The notes beneath the pieces were generated by a model. The model had not been told where the DNA came from and ran no database searches. It saw only the letters and a program-made list of their open reading frames with translations. Made by a program: the position numbers and the translations under genes. Of a stretch of DNA of 64,000 bases, positions 33,974 to 42,895 are shown in pieces; position 1 is the first letter of the stretch, and the number at the start of each line of letters is the position of its first letter. Source of the DNA: Myxococcales bacterium (lineage in GTDB: Bacteria > Myxococcota_A > UBA9160 > UBA4427); the NCBI GenBank assembly GCA_012960035.1, contig DUBZ01000070.1, forward strand, positions 101,102-165,101, written 5' to 3'.

Positions 33974-35236
33974 CTACATCGGGTCGTCGCTGAAGAACGC
34001 GGCGAGTTCGTCTTCCTGGGCGGCCGCGTCCTTGTAGCCTAGTTCGATGAGTGGCCGTGTGTACGCGCTGTCGAACAAGAGGTACGAAAGCAGGTCCGAT
34101 TCCCGGGCTTCGGCGCCCGTGCCCAGCATCTTCATGACGATGCGCAGAAAGGGAGACAGCGAAAAATCTTCCCGCGAATTGGCGAGTAGTTGACCCGCCA
34201 TAATGCCGAGGTCTTCAGAAGGCCTCACGACGGTGTCGTGGATTTTCTGCATTGGGCGGGCGTCATCGGTGCGGCTCGCGGTTTGGTTCACTCTTTCGAG
34301 GAAGTCGTCACCATAGGTTTCGGATGCGTTGTCGATAAAGCGGTTGATCAAACGCAAACGCGCCAAGTCGGTGTCGACCGGGCTCAGCATCAACGCGTTC
34401 AAAACCTTGCCCGCCAGAAACATCGGGTTTCCGAAGCCTTCAGTCCGTTGTTGGGCCAGCTCTTCGGTCACCCCGCCGGTGACCCGGCGACCGACGCCGA
34501 TCACCAACACGCGGTTGGCGCCGAGTCGGACAGCGGGTGCAAGCGGCGTATTGAGGCGGAGCCCGCCGTCGGCGTAGTAGCGCGAGCCAATACGCACGGC
34601 CGGGAAGAGCATCGGGATCGACGCGGACGCCAGCGCGTGAATGGGCGACAGACGAATGGGCTGCATGCGGACACTGTCCTGACTGGCCCATTCTGGGAGC
34701 GCGCGTTCTTTGCATTCGACGAACACGACGGCGTGCCCGGTGGCGATCTGCGTGGTGGCAATGCAGACGGCATCGAGTCGGTCTGCGCGCAGGTTTCGCC
34801 GAATGCCTCGCCAGGGGATCGAATTGAGCACGAGTCGTTCGAGGGGGCGGGTGTCGAGGAGTCCGTAGAGACGGTCGGGTCTTTGACCCTCCCTCATCTG
34901 TCGGGCCACGCGCCTCACCCCCATCACGCGTGACGGGAGCCGGAGAATGTCTCTTGTGCTGAAATGAAAAATTTCGTTGACCCGAAGGTTTTCCCAGATC
35001 TGTCGGAGCATTTCGCCGCGGTGGTTTTCAACGTCGCAGGTCGCAGCCAGGAAGGCGGCGTGGATCGCGCCGACACTTGTGCCGCACACAATGTCGAAAT
35101 CAATCGGGCGCCCCAAACGCTTGGGCAGGTCTTCGAGCAAATAGGACAGCACCCCGGCTTCGTACGCGCCGCGCGCGCCGCCGCCCGCGAGGACGATGGC
35201 GCGTTTGATCTTCGGCTGTCCCGATTGCGCGGTCAA
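33974..35236 (-). CDS. Patatin-like phospholipase
   Basis: The 420-residue protein has the patatin catalytic parts: the oxyanion loop GGGARGAYEAG near residue 18, the nucleophile elbow GTSVGA and the catalytic Asp in YYADGGLRLNTPL. Patatin-like enzymes cleave acyl chains from phospholipids. The extra C-terminal region of about 180 residues is helical and of unknown role. No signal peptide is seen, so it should act in the cytoplasm or at the inner membrane. It follows EF-P by six bases on the same strand, so the two are probably cotranscribed. Confidence 0.9.
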   Translation of the reverse strand: MTAQSGQPKIKRAIVLAGGGARGAYEAGVLSYLLEDLPKRLGRPIDFDIVCGTSVGAIHAAFLAATCDVENHRGEMLRQIWENLRVNEIFHFSTRDILRLPSRVMGVRRVARQMREGQRPDRLYGLLDTRPLERLVLNSIPWRGIRRNLRADRLDAVCIATTQIATGHAVVFVECKERALPEWASQDSVRMQPIRLSPIHALASASIPMLFPAVRIGSRYYADGGLRLNTPLAPAVRLGANRVLVIGVGRRVTGGVTEELAQQRTEGFGNPMFLAGKVLNALMLSPVDTDLARLRLINRFIDNASETYGDDFLERVNQTASRTDDARPMQKIHDTVVRPSEDLGIMAGQLLANSREDFSLSPFLRIVMKMLGTGAEARESDLLSYLLFDSAYTRPLIELGYKDAAAQEDELAAFFSDDPM

Positions 35237-35242
35237 GGGCCC

Positions 35243-35806
35243 TTAGTTGACGCGCTCGACGTACTCGCCGGTGCGCGTGTCGACTCGGACCTTTTCTCCT
35301 TCTTTCAAGAAGAGCGGGACCTGGATCACTGCGCCAGTTTCGAGCGTCGCGGGCTTGGTGGCCCCGGAGCTGGTGTCACCTTTCACACCGGGGTCAGATT
35401 GGCTGATTACGAGTTCGACGAAAGACGGAAGATCGATGTTGACCGGGTTTCCCTTGTAAAAGAGGACACCCACTTCCGCATTTTCGAGCAAGAATTTGCT
35501 GTTGTCTCCAATGACTTCGTCCGTGATCGGGATCTGGTCGAAGTTCTTGCTGTCCATGAAGATGCAGTCGCTACCGTCGTTGTAGAGGTACTGCATGACG
35601 CGCTCTTCGATTTCGGCTTCGGTGACTTTCTCACCAGCGCGGAAGGTCTTGTCGACCGTCTTGCCGTTGAGGAGGTTCTTGATCTTGGTGCGGACGAACG
35701 CACCTCCCTTGCCCGGCTTCACGTGCTGGAAGTAGATGATGACATAGGGCGAACCGTCGATGTTGATCTTGAGGCCGTTCTTAAAGTCTGAAGTACTGAC
35801 TGCCAT
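35243..35806 (-). CDS. efp: Elongation factor P
   Basis: The 187-residue product is EF-P, which binds between the P and E sites and helps ribosomes through polyproline stretches. The tip loop reads HVKPGKGGAF with a lysine at position 33, the site that is beta-lysylated by EpmA in E. coli. Three beta-barrel domains are complete, ending in the conserved TGEYVERV segment. No epmA or epmB is in the window. It is upstream of the patatin gene by six bases. Confidence 0.96.
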   Translation of the reverse strand: MAVSTSDFKNGLKINIDGSPYVIIYFQHVKPGKGGAFVRTKIKNLLNGKTVDKTFRAGEKVTEAEIEERVMQYLYNDGSDCIFMDSKNFDQIPITDEVIGDNSKFLLENAEVGVLFYKGNPVNIDLPSFVELVISQSDPGVKGDTSSGATKPATLETGAVIQVPLFLKEGEKVRVDTRTGEYVERVN

Positions 35807-35995
35807 GTTCCGTCCGCTCGTTTCGCCCTGGCTCCGGACGCGCCGGAACCACTGGGTTGGGTTGCTTGAATACTCTTCGCAATTTGCTGCCGGTTTCTTT
35901 GACCGAGCAGTGTATGAGGAGGGACGCGCAGCATAGCGGAGGGCGTTCTGAGGTGCATTTTCCGCGGGTGCTGTAACAGAATATCAGCAAAGGAA

Positions 35996-36032
35996 GAGGG
36001 CCCGCAGACCAGAAGTCGGCGGGCCCTTTCAC
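35996..36032 (-). terminator. Terminator of the etfBA operon
   Basis: GGGCCCGC (35998-36005) pairs perfectly with GCGGGCCC (36019-36026). Read on the minus strand it lies 23 bases after the etfA stop and is followed by TCTTCCTTT, a weak T-rich tail. Confidence 0.75.
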
Positions 36033-36054
36033 AATGGCTTGCTTGCGCGGGGCG

Positions 36055-37023
36055 CTATCCCTTCGCTGCCAGGGCAGCTGCCGTAAGCGCCGGAACGATT
36101 TCGAACAGATCGCCCACAACGCCAACGTCGGCGACTTCGAAGATCGGAGCGTCGGCATCCTTGTTGATGGCGACAATGAAGTTCGAACCCTTCATGCCGA
36201 CCAGATGCTGGATCGCACCACTGATGCCTGCCGCGACGTAGAGCTTCGGCGTCACAACCTGGCCCGAAGAACCGACCTGGTGCGCGTGGGGCAACCAGCC
36301 TGCGTCGACGACGGGGCGAGAAGCGCCCATGGCGCCACCGAGGGCGTCGGCGAGGGGCTGGATGATCTCGGGGAACTTTTCGGGATCTCCAACACCACGA
36401 CCGCCAGAAACCACAACGTCGGCCTTCGTGAGGTCGATGCCTGTGTTCGCGCTCATCTTTACTTCGATGAACTTGGCCTTGCTACCCGAAAGGTCGGCGT
36501 CGAGCTTCGTGGCTGCACCGTCGGACGAGCCTTCGAAGGGCTCTGTCGCGCCGGGCTGTACCGAAGCGACCGCTGCACCCTCAACGCTCAGCTGTGCGTT
36601 GAGCTTGCCGTTGAATACCCGGCGGGTGAAGGTCAGGCTCGAACCGCTGCCTTCGATGTCTGTGCAGTCGCTGACGAACGCACAGTCGAGTGCGGCTGCA
36701 ATGCGAGGTGCCACGTCCCAGCCCGAAGGCGTGCTGCTGATGAGAACGAGGTCGGCACCCGCTGCGCTGGCTGCAGCGAGAATGGCCTTCTTGTAGGCCT
36801 CCACGCTGTAGTCCGCGACTTCGGCTGCGTCGACGACGTAGGTCTCACCGCCGCCCTTGCCTGCGAATTCGCTGGCGAGGCCTTCGACACCGCTGCCGAT
36901 TACGAGGCTCTTGACTTCGCGACCGCTCGATTCGGCGACCTTGCGCGCAATGGCGACAAGTTCGTAACCGGCGTCACGAATCTTTCCGTTATTGATTTCT
37001 GTTACAACGAGAACGCTACTCAT
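36055..37023 (-). CDS. etfA: Electron transfer flavoprotein subunit alpha
   Basis: This 322-residue protein is the FAD-binding alpha subunit of ETF. The C-terminal FAD domain shows [11 protein letters not shown], the [12 protein letters not shown]-like segment [25 protein letters not shown] and ATNKD-like [14 protein letters not shown] carries electrons from acyl-CoA dehydrogenases to the membrane quinone pool. etfB lies 33 bases upstream in the same operon. With the SDR/MaoC pair it fits fatty-acid oxidation. Confidence 0.96.
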   Translation of the reverse strand: MSSVLVVTEINNGKIRDAGYELVAIARKVAESSGREVKSLVIGSGVEGLASEFAGKGGGETYVVDAAEVADYSVEAYKKAILAAASAAGADLVLISSTPSGWDVAPRIAAALDCAFVSDCTDIEGSGSSLTFTRRVFNGKLNAQLSVEGAAVASVQPGATEPFEGSSDGAATKLDADLSGSKAKFIEVKMSANTGIDLTKADVVVSGGRGVGDPEKFPEIIQPLADALGGAMGASRPVVDAGWLPHAHQVGSSGQVVTPKLYVAAGISGAIQHLVGMKGSNFIVAINKDADAPIFEVADVGVVGDLFEIVPALTAAALAAKG

Positions 37024-37056
37024 GATTAATTCTCTCTTTCGCTTGGATGTCCCGGT

Positions 37057-37833
37057 TTAAAGAAGTCCGAGCTCTTTGATCTTGGTGATGAGTTGTCCAA
37101 CGATTTCGTCCGTGGACCCAGTAAGGATCTGCGCCGTGTCGCCCTTTTGCGGGACATAGACCTTGTCGATCTTGGCCTTGACGTTGGCTGCGCCGGCGTC
37201 GCTGACGCCGAGATCCGCGAGGGTCTTCACCGCGACGGGCTTCTTCTTCGCCTGCATGATGCCCTTGAGCGATGCGTAACGAACCTGGTTGGCACCCGAC
37301 TGCACTGCGACGAGGCAAGGCTTCGGAAGTTCAACCACTTCGAGCGCGCCACCTTCGAGCTCGCGCTCGACCTTGAGCGTGTCGCCCACTTCGATGCCGA
37401 GCACGCCGGTTGCCGACGGAACGTCGAGTAGTTCGGCGAGCATGGCGGGTACGGCAGAAAAGTTGCCGTCGTCCGACATGAAACCAGCAAAGATCACGTC
37501 CGGGCTTTCTTCCTTCGCGATGGCGGCCAAGATCTTGGCGCAACCCAGTGCGTCGGATGCGTCCGCGTCTTCGTCTTTCACGTGGACGGCGCGGTCAGCG
37601 CCCATGCCGAGCGACGTGCGCAAAGCCTGGGTGACGCGATCGGGGCCAATCGAAACTACAACCACTTCGGCGTCGCCAGCGTCCTTGATCTTGAGCGCTT
37701 CTTCCAACGCGTAGGTGTCATAACTGTTGATTTCGAACTTGATGTTGCTGTCCTGAATCCACGTGCCGTCAGCGTTGACGTCGAGACGCGAATCTTGGTG
37801 CGGGACCTGCTTAAGACACACCATGACCTTCAT
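37057..37833 (-). CDS. etfB: Electron transfer flavoprotein subunit beta
   Basis: The 258-residue beta subunit begins MKVMVCLKQVP. It contains the EALKIKDAG and VVSIGP segments of the AMP-binding fold and the recognition loop near PKPCLVAVQSGANQVRYASLKGIMQAKKKP, including the conserved SLKGIM. It forms the ETF heterodimer with the alpha subunit encoded 33 bases downstream. A strong GGAGG lies nine bases before the ATG. The operon has a 415-base leader region upstream and a hairpin terminator after etfA. Confidence 0.96.
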   Translation of the reverse strand: MKVMVCLKQVPHQDSRLDVNADGTWIQDSNIKFEINSYDTYALEEALKIKDAGDAEVVVVSIGPDRVTQALRTSLGMGADRAVHVKDEDADASDALGCAKILAAIAKEESPDVIFAGFMSDDGNFSAVPAMLAELLDVPSATGVLGIEVGDTLKVERELEGGALEVVELPKPCLVAVQSGANQVRYASLKGIMQAKKKPVAVKTLADLGVSDAGAANVKAKIDKVYVPQKGDTAQILTGSTDEIVGQLITKIKELGLL

Positions 37834-38248
37834 GGGGGGAACCTCCGGATAATTGTTGTACTGGTGTTTTCGAATTGTTGAAATTGGTGCCGAGAAACGT
37901 GCGAGTTTGCGGGTTCGAGCCGGGAAGGCTCGGGGACCCGGTTTGGGTGGGGCGACGGGTTCGTCGCCTGTGCCCTGAAAAGCGCCGGAACCCTAACGCG
38001 GGGACCGCTGCTTTTCAACGGCTTGGCCTGGCGCCATAAACGTCAATTCCAGGGCAAAATCCTGCACAAAACCCGTCATGTGAGCAAAGTTGAGCGCGAG
38101 TCCGGGGCACCTGTGGCCAGCAGCGAGCCCAGGCCGGATCGATCGATCTGATTCATATGCAAGTGCGGGTGGGAGCGGCGCGAAGGCTTAAATCAAGTCG
38201 CGGTTAGACCACGAACCGTCAGCGACTAAAAGCAGGACTAAAGCAGAA
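37834..38248. other. Gene-free region between etfB and the hydrolase gene
   Basis: The 415 bases hold the etfB promoter region and no convincing gene. A 62-codon minus-strand frame at 37830-38018 is proline- and arginine-rich and looks like chance. Near the right end starts a short repeat of 11-12 base units (38224-38257) that runs into the 3' end of the neighbouring hydrolase gene. Confidence 0.5.
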
Positions 38249-38257
38249 CTAAGTCGC
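38224..38257. repeat. Three short tandem units at a gene end
   Basis: GACTAAAAGCAG, GACTAAAGCAG and AACTAAGTCGC follow each other. The last unit covers the stop codon and final codons of the alpha/beta hydrolase-like gene. Confidence 0.5.
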
Positions 38258-38992
38258 GACGTAGTGCTTGGCGCTCCACTTCAGCATGTAGTCGAAGACT
38301 TCGTCGTAGATCTCGTCGCTGCTTCGCAGAGATTCGCCGGGCACCGCGAAGTTGTCATCGGCATCTTTGACGCAACGGATTTCGGTCGTGGTGCCCATGC
38401 GTCGCACAGTGCTGCTCAGCGTCTTGAGGTCGCACTGGTCGTCACGGCTCCCTTGCACGAACAGCGTCGGTGACGTGATGCGGTAGAGCTGCTCAGCACT
38501 GATCGTCGCCGGGTCGCCCGCGGCGTGCAGCGGAAAGCCGATTAAAAAGGTGCCCTCGATCCGAATCTGGCTCGTCGCGATCTGCGCTGCGACGCGGGCG
38601 CCGAGACCATGCCCACCGATAAAGACATGGGCGGGTGCCGATGTCGGGTCTCGGTGTAGGGCCGCAATCGCTGTGCGAAAGGTGCGCAGCAGAGTTTCGC
38701 CGGTGTCCGTGCTGGCGTCTTCGTTGGTTTCCGCGAAGGGAAAGTTGAAGCGCAGCGTGAGAAATTTTTCTTCGGTGAGCTTTGTTTGGAGATGCTCAAG
38801 CAACGGATGATGCAAGTCGGAATCGGCGTCGTGCGCCATCACGATTGCGATACGCTGGCACGTCGGCCACCACTCGGGGATCCCCATGATGGCCGTTACC
38901 GATTCCGGGCCGTGAATCGTATCGGCGAGCGGGATCTGAAATTCTTTGAATTGCGCTGTTTGTCCGACCACGTAGCCCCTCTGGGGAAACAT
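38249..38992 (-). CDS. Alpha/beta hydrolase-fold protein lacking catalytic Ser and His (Tex30/KANL3-like)
   Basis: This roughly 247-residue protein follows the Tex30/KANL3-like alpha/beta hydrolase family closely: IVMAHDADSDLHHP, LRFNFPF, then FIGGHGLGARVA, IGFPLHA and FVQGSRDD. In the family the nucleophile elbow is GGxSxGGR, but here the serine position is glycine (G129, in GHGLG). The late histidine motif GDHSF reads DADDNF, so the histidine is lost too. The acidic SRD is kept. It should therefore be a binding or regulatory protein rather than an esterase. The start is uncertain: ATG at 38995/38992, or a GTG about 24 bases further in. It is divergent from the DUF1232 gene. Confidence 0.75.
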   Translation of the reverse strand: MFPQRGYVVGQTAQFKEFQIPLADTIHGPESVTAIMGIPEWWPTCQRIAIVMAHDADSDLHHPLLEHLQTKLTEEKFLTLRFNFPFAETNEDASTDTGETLLRTFRTAIAALHRDPTSAPAHVFIGGHGLGARVAAQIATSQIRIEGTFLIGFPLHAAGDPATISAEQLYRITSPTLFVQGSRDDQCDLKTLSSTVRRMGTTTEIRCVKDADDNFAVPGESLRSSDEIYDEVFDYMLKWSAKHYVAT

Positions 38993-39133
38993 CATATAGC
39001 ACGGAATGAACGAGATTATTTCCCAGTATGCGCGAACATGTCGATCGAACGCGTGATCCAAATAACAGCGTCCGGGCCACAGCTTCTGTGGCGGCAATGT
39101 TCGAGTGTTGCAGTTAAGGCTGGGAGTCTTTCA

Positions 39134-39601
39134 ATGAGCTCAAATGATCGCAGCCTTCGGGTCGAAATTGAGTTAAATCCGCGCGAGATCCGCGTTTACG
39201 ATCGCCTGCGCGCGATCGTGATCGAAAAGGAGCACGCGGTTGGGAGTGGGATTCGCGACTTGCTCATGTTGCTGCCCGACCTTACGGTCTTGCTGTTTCG
39301 CCTAGTCAAAGATTCGCGGGTTCCGGTGGGTGCCAAGGTGATCGCCGGTTTTGCCATCGCCTACATCCTTTCGCCCATCGACCTGCTGCCAGATTTCCTG
39401 CTCGGGCCGATCGGGCTCATCGATGACTTCTTCGTCGTTGCCACTGCACTCTCCCGCTTGATGAAGAGTGTGCATCCCGACATCGTGCGCGAACACTGGT
39501 CCGGGCAGGGCGATGCACTCGACGCGATCACTCGCGTGACGACTTGGGTTGACACGCAACTAACGGAGCGGCTTCCCACCGCGGTCCGTGGCTTGTTTTA
39601 A
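39134..39601 (+). CDS. DUF1232 (YkvA-family) membrane protein
   Basis: The 155-residue protein contains the DUF1232 core KVIAGFAIAYILSPIDLLPD followed by GPIGLIDDFFVV, two short hydrophobic helices joined by the SPIDLLPD turn. The family is widespread and its function is unknown. I chose the ATG at 39134 because GGGAG lies seven bases upstream; the frame is open far upstream but that part overlaps the divergent hydrolase gene on the other strand. It stands alone. Confidence 0.85.
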   Translation: MSSNDRSLRVEIELNPREIRVYDRLRAIVIEKEHAVGSGIRDLLMLLPDLTVLLFRLVKDSRVPVGAKVIAGFAIAYILSPIDLLPDFLLGPIGLIDDFFVVATALSRLMKSVHPDIVREHWSGQGDALDAITRVTTWVDTQLTERLPTAVRGLF

Positions 39602-39720
39602 AGCGAAACCGGCGGTCCATCGATCCCAGGACGAACTCGCGATGGCGCGTCAACTTTGCGGTGTGGCACAGCATGAAGGGCGGTTCGAATTCGGCACACG
39701 ACGAACCGGCGCCGTTCGTT

Positions 39721-41403
39721 TCAGTTTGGTGCGTTGAGGGCTCTGTCCTCGGCGTCGCGCAACACGCTGCGAAGCGCGGGGGCTTGAGGATGCCGCCCGA
39801 CGCCTACCCGCAGCACTTCTAATGCACGGTCGAGTTGATTCGATCGGATGAGCGACTGCGCAAAACGTCCGATCAACTTCCTTGGATGCGAGTCCAATTT
39901 ATACGCGGACTCGTATGCGATTGCGGCCTGGCTCCATTGCGCACGCGAATCGTAGATTTTCCCAATCTCAAAGTACGCCTTGGGGTGCGGTTTGAGTTCG
40001 ATACTTCGCTCGAATTCAGCGAGCGCCAGTTCCGAACGATCTTGCCTCACCGCAATCATGCCGAGGCGGCGACGAACTTCTGCGTCGTCTTGGCCAATGA
40101 GGTCGAGTCGAGCAACGGCATCTTGGACTCGACCTATGTCGCCTCGGGCTGCTGCACGCCGAACGCCAAACTCTCTCTCCCAGTCGCCGACGAATGTGGT
40201 CGCAAAGAGAAGAAGGCCAATGAGCCAGATCGGTCCGCGGATCCAGCGCTTCCTTTGACTCTCGCGAGGCGCCCCTGCGGATTCAACTTTTTTCCGCAAT
40301 AGAACGCTGGCTACGCGACCGTCGCGAAGTTTCCAGATTGCACCGTCGAGAATGAAGTGATGAATGTTTACGGTCGCGGCGATCAGCACGGTGAGACCGC
40401 CGGCCAATTCTGCGTTCCCAAATCGCGACGACGAAAACACGCTCTCTGGCAAATACCAGATGAAACTACCCGCAAGAACACACCAAGCCAGATAACTCGG
40501 AATGTTCGTCATCGCCTTTTCGCGACGCGCGTAATACGTCGTGATCCACAGGTATTGAACCGCATGACTAATGGCGATCAACAAAAACGCGTACTGATGA
40601 TCCCGCTCGGAGAACGGTATGGAATCAGGAAGAACGCTCCACTTTCGCATCATCACAGGGACGACGAACCACAACGATTGGCTGAGCATGACCAGCCCTG
40701 CTGGAATGAGATCCCGTAAGTTGGACCCTCGACGCAACAGGCTTAAAGCTCGAGTTGTCGTGGTCAGATAGAGCAGGAGTCCGACGACAAGTAGGCTCTT
40801 TTGGATCCCTTCAGGAATGCCCAGGCGAATGAGGGGGTAGATCGAGCTGGCGGCTCCACCGGCACTCTTTGCGGATTCAAATACGTAGCCAGCTTGTTGT
40901 TCGATTCCATTCAAGTTGATGAACGACATCAAGAACGCGAAAACGAACGACGCATAGAGCCATCTCTTTGCTTCAGACGTGATCGTTACATCGCGTCGGT
41001 GAAGCAACATGAGGGCAATGCCAAAGTTTTGTCCGGCGTAATGCCACGGGCTCCAATTGAAATAGACAGTGACGAGTCCAGAGCCTAGTGATTGGGAGTG
41101 ACACGCCACTGCAAAAGCAACCAGCAGAGCCACGCTGATTGCGACAGAGAATATGAAGTACTTTTGGCGAGTCTCGCGATTGTCGTAAACGCGCATTAGC
41201 GTCGCGCCATAGTGAGGGACACTCGTGAACAACAACACGAGAGCAAGGACCCCAGTCGGGAGCCACGCCTGAGCAGAAGGTCCCCACCCAATGAAAAGGC
41301 CAAGCACGATGATGTATCCGAGGCCGCATCCAAACAGAACATCTGGAACGGGTCCGAATAACCAGACATCGGGTTTGACTTGCGATGGGGTTGAGCTCGT
41401 CAT
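39721..41403 (-). CDS. Polytopic membrane protein with in-membrane His motifs and C-terminal TPR
   Basis: I do not recognise the family of this 560-residue protein. Eleven or more hydrophobic helices fill residues 15-410, and a TPR-like domain follows from about 430 (ELALAEFERSIELKPHPKAYFEIG and two more units). Histidines lie in or next to helices in conserved-looking contexts: SVPHYGAT (H64), WSPWHYAGQNFG (H121), ISHAVQYLW (H280) and NIHHFILDG (H348-349). This arrangement could bind iron or haem, as in Brp/Blh carotenoid oxygenases or membrane desaturases, but there is no direct match. The TPR part is periplasmic or cytoplasmic depending on helix count. It is downstream of the thioesterase gene on the same strand by 39 bases. 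Confidence 0.75.
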   Translation of the reverse strand: MTSSTPSQVKPDVWLFGPVPDVLFGCGLGYIIVLGLFIGWGPSAQAWLPTGVLALVLLFTSVPHYGATLMRVYDNRETRQKYFIFSVAISVALLVAFAVACHSQSLGSGLVTVYFNWSPWHYAGQNFGIALMLLHRRDVTITSEAKRWLYASFVFAFLMSFINLNGIEQQAGYVFESAKSAGGAASSIYPLIRLGIPEGIQKSLLVVGLLLYLTTTTRALSLLRRGSNLRDLIPAGLVMLSQSLWFVVPVMMRKWSVLPDSIPFSERDHQYAFLLIAISHAVQYLWITTYYARREKAMTNIPSYLAWCVLAGSFIWYLPESVFSSSRFGNAELAGGLTVLIAATVNIHHFILDGAIWKLRDGRVASVLLRKKVESAGAPRESQRKRWIRGPIWLIGLLLFATTFVGDWEREFGVRRAAARGDIGRVQDAVARLDLIGQDDAEVRRRLGMIAVRQDRSELALAEFERSIELKPHPKAYFEIGKIYDSRAQWSQAAIAYESAYKLDSHPRKLIGRFAQSLIRSNQLDRALEVLRVGVGRHPQAPALRSVLRDAEDRALNAPN

Positions 41404-41442
41404 TCGTTTCTCTTGGGGCAGGAACGTGATTGTCAGAGAGAG

Positions 41443-41877
41443 TTAGTCGTTGAGACCGATCATTGCCTTCGAAAGTCGCTCGCGGTTGGCCTTTGGGATG
41501 CGGCGTACCTTTCCTTTCCCTGAGACCGACGCATGTTCACTCCAGCCGGTCACCAGTTGCTCGTCGCCGCGATCGATTGAATAAGCCATGCGGAGAGACG
41601 CCCCACGCACCCATTCGAGCCATGTCGTGACATGAATGATGTCGTCAAAGCGGGCACTCATTTTGTAGTCGGCATGGATCGCGGTGGTCGCGAGGTGGAT
41701 GTCGCCTTCGAAGTAGTGGCGATAGGGTTCATCCCATTCGTCGAGCCATATGACACGGGCGAGTTCGAAGTAACGGATGTAGTTCGAATGGTGGACGATC
41801 TGCATGGCGTCGGTTTCGAAGAAACTCACGCGATGCTCGAGGGTGCTGGTGTGTGCGCCGTCAGGGATGTTCGGCAA
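41443..41877 (-). CDS. 4HBT-family acyl-CoA thioesterase (YbgC-like)
   Basis: The 144-residue hot-dog protein has the 4-hydroxybenzoyl-CoA thioesterase motif FFETDAMQIVHHSNYIRYFE, whose Asp is catalytic, followed by YKMSARFDDIIHV. It hydrolyses acyl-CoA thioesters; YbgC relatives also interact with the Tol-Pal system, but no tol genes are near. I chose the TTG at 41877 because AAGGA lies eight bases upstream on the coding strand and no ATG precedes the domain. That start overlaps the end of the nuclease gene by 17 bases, so the two are coupled. Confidence 0.82.
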   Translation of the reverse strand: MPNIPDGAHTSTLEHRVSFFETDAMQIVHHSNYIRYFELARVIWLDEWDEPYRHYFEGDIHLATTAIHADYKMSARFDDIIHVTTWLEWVRGASLRMAYSIDRGDEQLVTGWSEHASVSGKGKVRRIPKANRERLSKAMIGLND

Positions 41878-42625
41878 AACAGCGGTCCTTGTACTCGCAC
41901 CAGTCGCACAGCCGGTTGCGCTGCACAGGATAGTCTTCAGCGGTTTCGATTTGATCGATGACGGCCATCGTGTCTTTGCGCAGCGCCACGAGTTGTTCCG
42001 GCGTGCGGTTCGATGTGCGCTGCTCTTTGCGCTGCAAGTAGTGCCACACCAAGCGATAAGGCTGATCGTCTCCGTACCGGTCGCGCAGGCCAATTTGGTA
42101 AAGCGCGAGCTGCCGATCCTGATTCAGTTCCTTTTGCGCCGGGATGTAGCGGCCTGTTTTGTAGTCGTGTACTTCGATCGCGCCGTCTTGTCCGCGAACC
42201 ACGCGATCGATGACGCCCCGCATGGCGTACTTGCCTTCGTCGTCGAGGGTGAACTGCACCTCTTCTTCGACACCGAGGGTTTCAGTTTGATCAAACGGGT
42301 GAAAGCGTCGGTAGTAGTATTCAATGCACCGCACACCCAAGTCGCGGTAGAACGACGGCGGGGTTCCGCTCTTTACGATCGAGACGCGCTTGTCGTCGTA
42401 GTGCTCGTCCCAAAACGCGTGATAGCGAAAGATGACTTGTTCGAGGCTCGGGATCTGACCGCGGACCGCAAACTCGTACAGCCTTTCGAGAACCTCGTGC
42501 ACGCGCTTGCCCATGAAGGCTTCGATGCCTTCACGCTCGGCTGGGATCTTCAGCACGTAGCGGTAGTGAAACTGCTTGGGGCACTTCTCGAAGCTGGCGA
42601 TCCGTGAATGGCTGTAAACCGTCAT
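41861..42625 (-). CDS. PD-(D/E)XK nuclease with Fe-S cluster (Cas4/AddB-C-like)
   Basis: This 254-residue protein resembles the stand-alone RecB/AddB C-terminal nuclease domain. Catalytic parts are GKRVHEVLE, the acidic GVIDRVV and VHDYKTG with the D-x-K pair. Four cysteines fit a 4Fe-4S cluster that pins the ends of the domain: C15 in SFEKCPKQF and C-x2-C-x5-C in LCDWCEYKDRC near the C-terminus. This is the layout of Cas4 and AddB. There is no helicase, CRISPR array or cas gene in the window, so a general DNA repair or end-processing role is more likely. It is coupled to the thioesterase gene downstream. Confidence 0.88.
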   Translation of the reverse strand: MTVYSHSRIASFEKCPKQFHYRYVLKIPAEREGIEAFMGKRVHEVLERLYEFAVRGQIPSLEQVIFRYHAFWDEHYDDKRVSIVKSGTPPSFYRDLGVRCIEYYYRRFHPFDQTETLGVEEEVQFTLDDEGKYAMRGVIDRVVRGQDGAIEVHDYKTGRYIPAQKELNQDRQLALYQIGLRDRYGDDQPYRLVWHYLQRKEQRTSNRTPEQLVALRKDTMAVIDQIETAEDYPVQRNRLCDWCEYKDRCFAEHP

Positions 42626-42813
42626 CGAAGTTGCGACCTGCGCTCCTGGGTGCGGGCATGAATTGCCGGCATGTGTTGTCTGCCTGCCGCACGTTGCGGC
42701 CGACGTTGTGGGAGGGGTACTCGATTCAAATTTGCGCTGCCACGGGCTTGGCCTGGCTCCACTCGCAAGGCTCCACTACAAGAGCGATTGTGCCGATCTA
42801 AGGACGAGCCTGC

Positions 42814-42819
42814 TACGCT
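42814..42819 (+). promoter_or_regulatory. Candidate -10 box for cysE
   Basis: TACGCT in the context TGCTACGCTCGCG lies 77 bases before the serine acetyltransferase start. It shares the GCTAnnnTC form of other candidate boxes in the window. No -35 element is clear. Confidence 0.3.
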
Positions 42820-42895
42820 CGCGCCGTGCGCCGAGACAAGTGGTTCCACGTCGTGAACCTGAAACGAAACGTGGATTCGCATAGGGGAGCTCGCG

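Noticed and set aside
38786-39133. N-terminal extension of the DUF1232 protein
   Set aside because: This part of the frame is antisense to the alpha/beta hydrolase-like gene; the ATG at 39134 has a ribosome binding site.
41861-42625. CRISPR-associated Cas4
   Set aside because: The fold and cysteines fit, but there is no repeat array, cas1 or cas2 in the window; the gene is coupled to a thioesterase.
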